Assembly (NCBI GenBank): GCA_046296655.1 | Contig: JBKBLE010000024.1 | Location: forward strand, 1 to 36,218 | Origin: Cloacibacterium sp046296655 | Lineage (GTDB): Bacteria > Bacteroidota > Bacteroidia > Flavobacteriales > Weeksellaceae | Length of the DNA: 36,218 nt | Direction: 5' to 3' | In this document: positions 31,544 to 36,218 of the stretch, one piece after another | How the letters are laid out: the number at the start of each line of letters is the position of its first letter | Numbering within the stretch: the stretch's first letter is position 1 | Notes under the pieces: generated by a model | The model's input: only the letters and a program-made list of their open reading frames with translations | What the model was told of the DNA's origin: nothing | The model's database searches: none | Position numbers and translations under genes: made by a program

Positions 31544-33556
31544 ATGAGCAAATTAGATTCAAAAATTCCAGCAGGTCCTTTAGCAGACAAATGGAAAAAT
31601 CATAAAGCACACATGAATTTGGTTGCACCAAATAACCGTGATAAAATAGATATTATTGTAGTAGGAACTGGTTTAGCTGGTGGTTCTGCTGCGGCAACTC
31701 TTGCAGAGCAAGGATATAATGTAAAAGCTTTTTGCTACCAAGATTCACCAAGAAGAGCGCACTCTATTGCGGCTCAAGGTGGTATTAATGCAGCTAAAAA
31801 TTATCAAAATGATGGTGACTCTGTTTACAGATTATTCTATGACACCATCAAAGGTGGAGATTATAGAGCAAGAGAAGCTAACGTATACAGATTAGCAGAA
31901 GTATCTGCAAATATCATTGACCAATGTGTAGCACAAGGTGTTCCTTTTGGTAGAGAATACGGCGGTCAGTTAGATAACCGTTCTTTCGGTGGAACTCAGG
32001 TGAAGAGAACTTTCTATGCAAAAGGTCAAACTGGTCAGCAATTACTATTAGGTGCATATTCTGCAATGAGCCGTCAAATCGGTAAAGGTAGAATTAAGAT
32101 GTACAACCGTCACGAAATGATGGACTTAGTAATGGTAGATGGTAAAGCTAGAGGTATTATCGCAAGAAACTTAGTAACAGGAGAAATCGAAAGACATTCT
32201 GCTCACGCTGTAGTGATTGCTTCTGGTGGTTACGCAAACGTATATTTCCTTTCTACTAACGCTATGGGTTCTAACGTTTCTGCAGCTTGGAAAATTCACA
32301 AAAAAGGAGCGTATTTCGCAAACCCTTGTTTCGTACAGATTCACCCAACTTGTATTCCAGTTCACGGAACACAACAGTCTAAACTGACTTTGATGTCTGA
32401 ATCTCTTAGAAACTCTGGAAGAATTTGGGTTCCTAAAAAATTAGAAGATGCTCAAGCCATCAGAGAAGGAAAACTTAGACCAGAAAATGTTAAAGAAGAA
32501 GATAGAGATTACTATTTAGAAAGAAGATATCCTGCATTCGGTAACTTAGTGCCTAGAGACGTAGCTTCTAGAGCCGCTAAAGAAAGATGTGATGCTGGTT
32601 TCGGAATCGAAAATAATGATACTAAAGAAGGTGTATTCTTAGATTTCTCTACAGAAATTATGAAAAAAGGTAGAGAAGCTGCTACTGAGAAAAATATTCA
32701 CAATCCTTCTGAACAACAAATCTACGATTTGGGTAAAAAATGGGTGGAAGAAAAATACGGAAACCTATTCCAAATGTATGAGAAAATTACAGCAGACGAT
32801 CCATATGTAACTCCTATGAAAATTTATCCTGCAGTTCACTATACCATGGGAGGAATTTGGGTAGATTATAACTTAATGAGTACTATTCCTGGTTGTTTCG
32901 TAATTGGTGAGGCTAATTTCTCAGACCACGGCGCAAACAGATTAGGTGCATCTGCGTTAATGCAAGGTTTAGCAGACGGATATTTCATATTGCCTTACAC
33001 GATTGCAGATTATCTTTCTGCAGACATCAGAACAGGACAAATTCCTACAGACTCACCAGCATTTGAAGAAGCGGAAAAAGGCATTAAAGAAAAGATTGAC
33101 TTCTTCTTGAATAACAACGGAACGCACTCAGTAGACTACTTCCACAAAAAACTAGGAAACGTAATGTGGAACAAAGTGGGTATGGGTAGAACTCCAGAAG
33201 GTTTAGCAGAAGCGATTAAAGAAATAGAAGAAATCAGAAACGATTTCTGGAAAAATGTAAAAGTTCCTGGCGAAGCAGATGGAATGAATACAGAGCTTGA
33301 AAAAGCATTCAGAGTAGCAGATTTCTTGGAGCTTGGTCAGCTAATGGCAATTGACGCTCTTAATAGAAAAGAAAGCTGCGGTGGACACTTCCGTTGGGAT
33401 CACGCTACTCCAGAAGGTGAAGCAGAAAGAGATGACGAGAACTACATGTATGTAGCAGCTTGGGAATACAAAGGTGATGATATCAACGCCGAAGTATTGC
33501 ACAAAGAAGAATTGGTGTACGAGAATATTGAAGTGAAAACGAGAAGTTATAAATAA
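31544..33556 (+). CDS. sdhA: Succinate dehydrogenase flavoprotein subunit
   Basis: 670 aa. Oxidises succinate to fumarate with covalent FAD. The Rossmann motif VVGTGLAGGSAA is at 39-50; RRAHSIAAQGGINAAK (70-85) includes His73, the probable FAD-linked His; HYTMGGIWVD and the RLGASALMQGLADGYF stretch close the FAD and substrate domains. The long C-terminal part (ELEKAFRVADFLELGQ and the RKESCGGHFRWDHATPEGE region) is the usual capping domain of the type B enzyme. Stop at 33556, 22 bases before sdhB. Confidence 0.97.
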   Translation: MSKLDSKIPAGPLADKWKNHKAHMNLVAPNNRDKIDIIVVGTGLAGGSAAATLAEQGYNVKAFCYQDSPRRAHSIAAQGGINAAKNYQNDGDSVYRLFYDTIKGGDYRAREANVYRLAEVSANIIDQCVAQGVPFGREYGGQLDNRSFGGTQVKRTFYAKGQTGQQLLLGAYSAMSRQIGKGRIKMYNRHEMMDLVMVDGKARGIIARNLVTGEIERHSAHAVVIASGGYANVYFLSTNAMGSNVSAAWKIHKKGAYFANPCFVQIHPTCIPVHGTQQSKLTLMSESLRNSGRIWVPKKLEDAQAIREGKLRPENVKEEDRDYYLERRYPAFGNLVPRDVASRAAKERCDAGFGIENNDTKEGVFLDFSTEIMKKGREAATEKNIHNPSEQQIYDLGKKWVEEKYGNLFQMYEKITADDPYVTPMKIYPAVHYTMGGIWVDYNLMSTIPGCFVIGEANFSDHGANRLGASALMQGLADGYFILPYTIADYLSADIRTGQIPTDSPAFEEAEKGIKEKIDFFLNNNGTHSVDYFHKKLGNVMWNKVGMGRTPEGLAEAIKEIEEIRNDFWKNVKVPGEADGMNTELEKAFRVADFLELGQLMAIDALNRKESCGGHFRWDHATPEGEAERDDENYMYVAAWEYKGDDINAEVLHKEELVYENIEVKTRSYK

Positions 33557-33578
33557 TCTCCATAAAATAATTTAAAAA

Positions 33579-34349
33579 ATGAGTGCAAAAAAAGGATTAA
33601 ACCTGACTCTAAAAATTTGGAGACAGAAAAATAATAAATCAAAAGGTCAGTTCGAGACCTACAAAATATCAGATGTTTCCCCAGATTCTTCTTTCTTGGA
33701 AATGTTGGATATTCTAAACGAAAACTTGGTAAATGAAGGTAAAGAACCCGTAGCGTTCGACCACGACTGTAGAGAAGGAATCTGCGGTATGTGTTCACTC
33801 TACATCAATGGTAGAGCACACGGCCCAGATACAGGGATCACCACTTGCCAGCTTCATATGAGAATGTTCAAAGATGGTGAAACCATCACTATTGAGCCTT
33901 GGAGAAGTGCGGCTTTCCCAGTGATTAAAGACTTGGTGGTAGATAGAAGTGCTTTTGATAGAATAATGGCAGCAGGTGGTTTCATCTCTGTGAACACTTC
34001 TGGAAACACTCTGGATGCCAACGCGATCCCAGTACCGAAAGAAGATGCAGATAAAGCAATGGACGCAGCGGCTTGTATCGGTTGTGGAGCGTGCGTAGCG
34101 ACCTGTAAAAATGGTTCTGCTATGCTATTTGTAGGTGCTAAAGTTTCTCAGTTTGCTCTTTTACCACAAGGTAGAGTAGAAGCGAAGCGAAGAGTACTGA
34201 ACATGGTAAAACAAATGGACGAAGAAGGCTTCGGTAACTGTTCTAACACAGGTGCTTGCGAAGTAGAATGTCCTAAAGGAATTTCTCTAGAAAACATCGC
34301 TAGAATGAACAGAGAATTTCTTGTGGCTCAATTTACTACAGTAGATTAA
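33579..34349 (+). CDS. sdhB: Succinate dehydrogenase iron-sulfur subunit
   Basis: 256 aa. Carries electrons from FAD to the membrane anchor through three clusters. The 2Fe-2S ligands are Cys64, Cys69, Cys72 (DCREGICGMC) and Cys90. The C-terminal ferredoxin domain has CIGCGACVATC (Cys166, 169, 172, 176) and CSNTGACEVECP (Cys221, 227, 231) for the 4Fe-4S and 3Fe-4S clusters. It is complete, followed by a strong terminator, and ends the sdhCAB operon. Confidence 0.97.
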   Translation: MSAKKGLNLTLKIWRQKNNKSKGQFETYKISDVSPDSSFLEMLDILNENLVNEGKEPVAFDHDCREGICGMCSLYINGRAHGPDTGITTCQLHMRMFKDGETITIEPWRSAAFPVIKDLVVDRSAFDRIMAAGGFISVNTSGNTLDANAIPVPKEDADKAMDAAACIGCGACVATCKNGSAMLFVGAKVSQFALLPQGRVEAKRRVLNMVKQMDEEGFGNCSNTGACEVECPKGISLENIARMNREFLVAQFTTVD

Positions 34350-34370
34350 CCTTATCAATGAAATAATTTG

Positions 34371-34400
34371 AAAATCACCTCTTTCTTTGAGGTGATTTTT
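34371..34400 (+). terminator. Terminator of sdhCAB
   Basis: AAAATCACCTC (34371-34381), loop TTTCTTT, GAGGTGATTTT (34389-34399) and T. Confidence 0.92.
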
Positions 34401-34454
34401 CGTTAAAACTTTCCCAAAACACAAAGTTTTTTTCTGCAAATAAAACTAAAAGTA

Positions 34455-34462
34455 TATTTTTG
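34455..34462 (+). promoter_or_regulatory. -7 promoter box of the thioredoxin-fold lipoprotein gene
   Basis: TATTTTTG. The expected start is near 34468, which puts the ORF's GTG (34464) before the transcript and supports the ATG at 34497. Confidence 0.6.
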
Positions 34463-34496
34463 CGTGATTAAAAACAAAAACAACTTCTTTAAAGAA

Positions 34497-36008
34497 ATGA
34501 AAAAATATTTTTTATTATTCTTATTCTCCATTTTATTGCTATCATGTTCTAAAGGTGGCAAAGTAACCATAAATGGTAAAGTGACTAATGGCTCACCATT
34601 AGAAAGATTAGAAATCATTGATGCTTCAGGAATTGCAACTTTACCGCTTGCTAATTTTGGTGTAGATGCCAAAGGAAATTTCTCAGAAACCATAGAAATT
34701 CCTAGAGATGGAGTTTATGTAATTACTTACGCAGGAAACACTGGTTTTCTTTATCTAAAAGGTGGCGACAAAGTAAATATTGATTTTGAAGCGATGCTTT
34801 TCCCTCAAGGAATGAAAATTACTGGTGATGCTAAAGGAAACACAGAATACTTAATGGAATCTCAGCAATTCATTAACCAATATATGTCTAAATTAGACCA
34901 ATCTGTTATTTCTAAAAAAGAAGAAGATTTCCTAAAAGAATTAGAAAAATATAAAGGTGATATTACCAAAAAAATGGATGAAATCGCTAAGGTGAAAAAA
35001 CCAGACAGCGATGTAGAAAAATTCAATAAAAGAGAACTAGATGTAACTTTATTGATGATTTCTTCTCAGTACGAAAACATGCATGGTCCAGCTACCAATA
35101 ATCCTAAATATAAAGCAGGAGCTAAATTATTAGATTTCCAAAAAAGTCTAGAAAACGAAAGTTATGTAGAAGATATGCCTAATTATAGAAACTACGTTAT
35201 CAGTAAATTAAGTGCAGGTTTCCAAAAGTTCTTCGAAGGACAAAAGAATGCTGCTCCTACTTCTAATGTACAAATGTTCTCTAAATTCTTAGATACTCAA
35301 AAAGATGTTTCAGATAAAACTAAAGAATATCTTCTTGCTGCTGTAGCTGCTCAATATGATTTAAGAGAGCCTGCTAATCCTAAATTACAAGAAGTTTTCA
35401 AATTTTTAGATACTAAAATCAAAAATTCTGCAATCAAATCAGAGTTGAAAAATTTAAAAGAAGCAATTTACGGACTTGAGCAAGGAACAGATGTTTCTGG
35501 TTTAAGTTTAGTAAAACAAGATGGCAGTAAAATAACTTTAGCAGATCTTAAAGGAAAACCTACAGCATTAGTGTTCTACGCTTCTTGGAATCCTTACATC
35601 ACAGAAAGCACATTGCCTGTTCTTAAAGAAATGGTGAAATTCTATGGTTCAAAAATGCATTTTGCTTTCATTAATTTAGATGATACTCAAGACCAATTCG
35701 TGAAAACTTCTAAAGCGATGTTTACAGGAATTCAAGGAAATAATTATTATGCAACTGGTGGTATGAAATCTGAAGTTGCTAAGAAATTTGCTGTTTACGG
35801 ATTTAAAATGCCAAGTTTCATCATCATTGATAAAGACGGTAAAATTTCTAGTAAAACTTACTTAAATATCGCAGACCCAGCTTTGGTAGATGCATTGAAC
35901 AAAGCTTCTGGTTTACAAGCTCCAACTGCTGTTTCTCAAGCTCCAGATTTAATGAAAGCACCTTCAGCTACAGAGCAACATTCTGCAAATGATGGTCACG
36001 GTCACTAA
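34497..36008 (+). CDS. TlpA/DUF4369-like thioredoxin-fold lipoprotein without catalytic cysteines
   Basis: 503 aa from the ATG at 34497; an upstream GTG at 34464 lies on the promoter. The signal peptide MKKYFLLFLFSILLLSC has lipidation Cys17. Residues about 23-105 look like the DUF4369 beta-domain (VTINGKVTNGSPLERLEI), about 110-330 is helical, and about 345-475 is a thioredoxin/TlpA fold (GLSLVKQDGSKITLADLKGK, PTALVFYASWN, then KMPSFIIIDKDGKI). At the active site the family's WCxxC is WNPYI (364-368): neither cysteine remains, so it is unlikely to act as a disulfide reductase. A histidine-rich tail (NDGHGH) ends it. It sits in the envelope, outside any visible operon. Confidence 0.87.
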   Translation: MKKYFLLFLFSILLLSCSKGGKVTINGKVTNGSPLERLEIIDASGIATLPLANFGVDAKGNFSETIEIPRDGVYVITYAGNTGFLYLKGGDKVNIDFEAMLFPQGMKITGDAKGNTEYLMESQQFINQYMSKLDQSVISKKEEDFLKELEKYKGDITKKMDEIAKVKKPDSDVEKFNKRELDVTLLMISSQYENMHGPATNNPKYKAGAKLLDFQKSLENESYVEDMPNYRNYVISKLSAGFQKFFEGQKNAAPTSNVQMFSKFLDTQKDVSDKTKEYLLAAVAAQYDLREPANPKLQEVFKFLDTKIKNSAIKSELKNLKEAIYGLEQGTDVSGLSLVKQDGSKITLADLKGKPTALVFYASWNPYITESTLPVLKEMVKFYGSKMHFAFINLDDTQDQFVKTSKAMFTGIQGNNYYATGGMKSEVAKKFAVYGFKMPSFIIIDKDGKISSKTYLNIADPALVDALNKASGLQAPTAVSQAPDLMKAPSATEQHSANDGHGH

Positions 36009-36055
36009 AAAAAGATAAAATATCATGTCAAAAAGCGGACTTTAGTCTAGTCATG

Positions 36056-36082
36056 GTCGGAAGATTTTTCTTCCGACTTTTT
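36056..36082 (+). terminator. Terminator after the thioredoxin-fold lipoprotein gene
   Basis: GTCGGAAG (36056-36063), loop ATTTTT, CTTCCGAC (36070-36077), then five T. Confidence 0.9.
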
Positions 36083-36187
36083 GTATTTAAAATTGTTTGA
36101 TTTTTTGGTTAATTTGTTGATTTTCAATGATTTAATTTGGATTAATGGGTTTTATTTCGTATCTTTATAGCTGATAATCAATTAATT

Positions 36188-36218
36188 ATGTCAGTATTTA
36201 AAGACCACAAAATCTCCC
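36188..36218 (+). CDS. Start of a gene cut by the window edge
   Basis: ATG at 36188 opens MSVFKDHKIS before the window ends. TATCTTTA (36160s), a near match to TAnnTTTG, lies about 20-25 bases before it. Too short to name. Confidence 0.45.
   Translation, partial: MSVFKDHKIS

Noticed and set aside
1..36218. tRNA, rRNA, riboswitch or prophage genes
   Set aside because: No cloverleaf, rRNA-like stretch, recognised riboswitch core, integrase or phage structural gene was seen by eye; a tRNAscan-SE and Rfam search would settle it.

Overview
The window is AT-rich, densely coding DNA from a member of the Bacteroidota, most likely a flavobacterium of the Weeksellaceae (Chryseobacterium/Cloacibacterium-like; this placement is inference from gene content). 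Supporting signs are promoters of the Bacteroidota type (TAnnTTTG, in the best cases with TTG 18-19 bases upstream), weak Shine-Dalgarno sequences, ribosomal protein THX, a PUR-type DUF3276 protein, DUF2480, DUF1573, DUF2723 and DUF4153-type families, a long NusB, and a three-gene SdhCAB set. No rRNA, tRNA, CRISPR array or complete insertion sequence was seen.

Layout. (1) Positions 100-8835: the lower half of a phenylacetate catabolism (paa) cluster, all on the + strand: paaG, paaH, two small membrane-protein genes, paaI, paaJ, paaY, another small membrane-protein gene, paaZ with an extra C-terminal DUF1569/DinB-like domain, and paaF. The epoxidase genes paaABCDE and the ligase paaK are not in view and may lie upstream. 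Several gaps hold palindromic or dispersed repeat sequence. (2) 8949-11765: two + strand units, each preceded by the same ACTTTG-N5-CAAAGT dyad lying on its TAACTTTG promoter element. They encode small membrane proteins, a 96-aa winged-helix regulator and a large DUF4153-type membrane protein. (3) 11824-12991: an unusual leader with a 24-codon ORF and a long inverted repeat, a frameshifted exported-protein gene and a lipoprotein gene. (4) 13069-18847: a DUF3276 PUR-type gene and an ABC exporter (-), then nusB, a DUF1573 lipoprotein gene and yajC (+), then an AspT/YidE-like transporter (-). (5) 18948-20064: a Fic AMPylase gene (-) bracketed by two nearly identical terminators and preceded by a 46-bp near-perfect palindrome. 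(6) 20116-23375: aspS and a three-gene unit of two tandem DUF2975 paralogues plus a YozG-like repressor (-). (7) 23591-27320: THX (+), a DUF2723 glycosyltransferase-like gene with DUF2480 (-), and lpxB with a DUF1569 gene (+). (8) 27443-28872: a 152-bp MITE-like element touching a phosphoenolpyruvate carboxylase remnant that lacks its N-terminus and its catalytic centre. (9) 28988-36218: comEC, sdhCAB, a thioredoxin-fold lipoprotein without its CxxC, and the first codons of another gene.

How the genes work together. The paa enzymes take the epoxidised ring of phenylacetyl-CoA through oxepin-CoA (PaaG), ring opening and aldehyde oxidation (PaaZ), thiolysis (PaaJ) and beta-oxidation (PaaF, PaaH, PaaJ) to acetyl-CoA and succinyl-CoA. 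Succinyl-CoA ends in the succinate dehydrogenase step encoded by sdhCAB. PaaI and PaaY hydrolyse stalled CoA thioesters. The best candidates for undescribed biology are the paired ACTTTG-N5-CAAAGT operators with their winged-helix/membrane-protein genes, the Fic cassette between duplicated terminators, and the small two-helix membrane proteins embedded in the paa operon.
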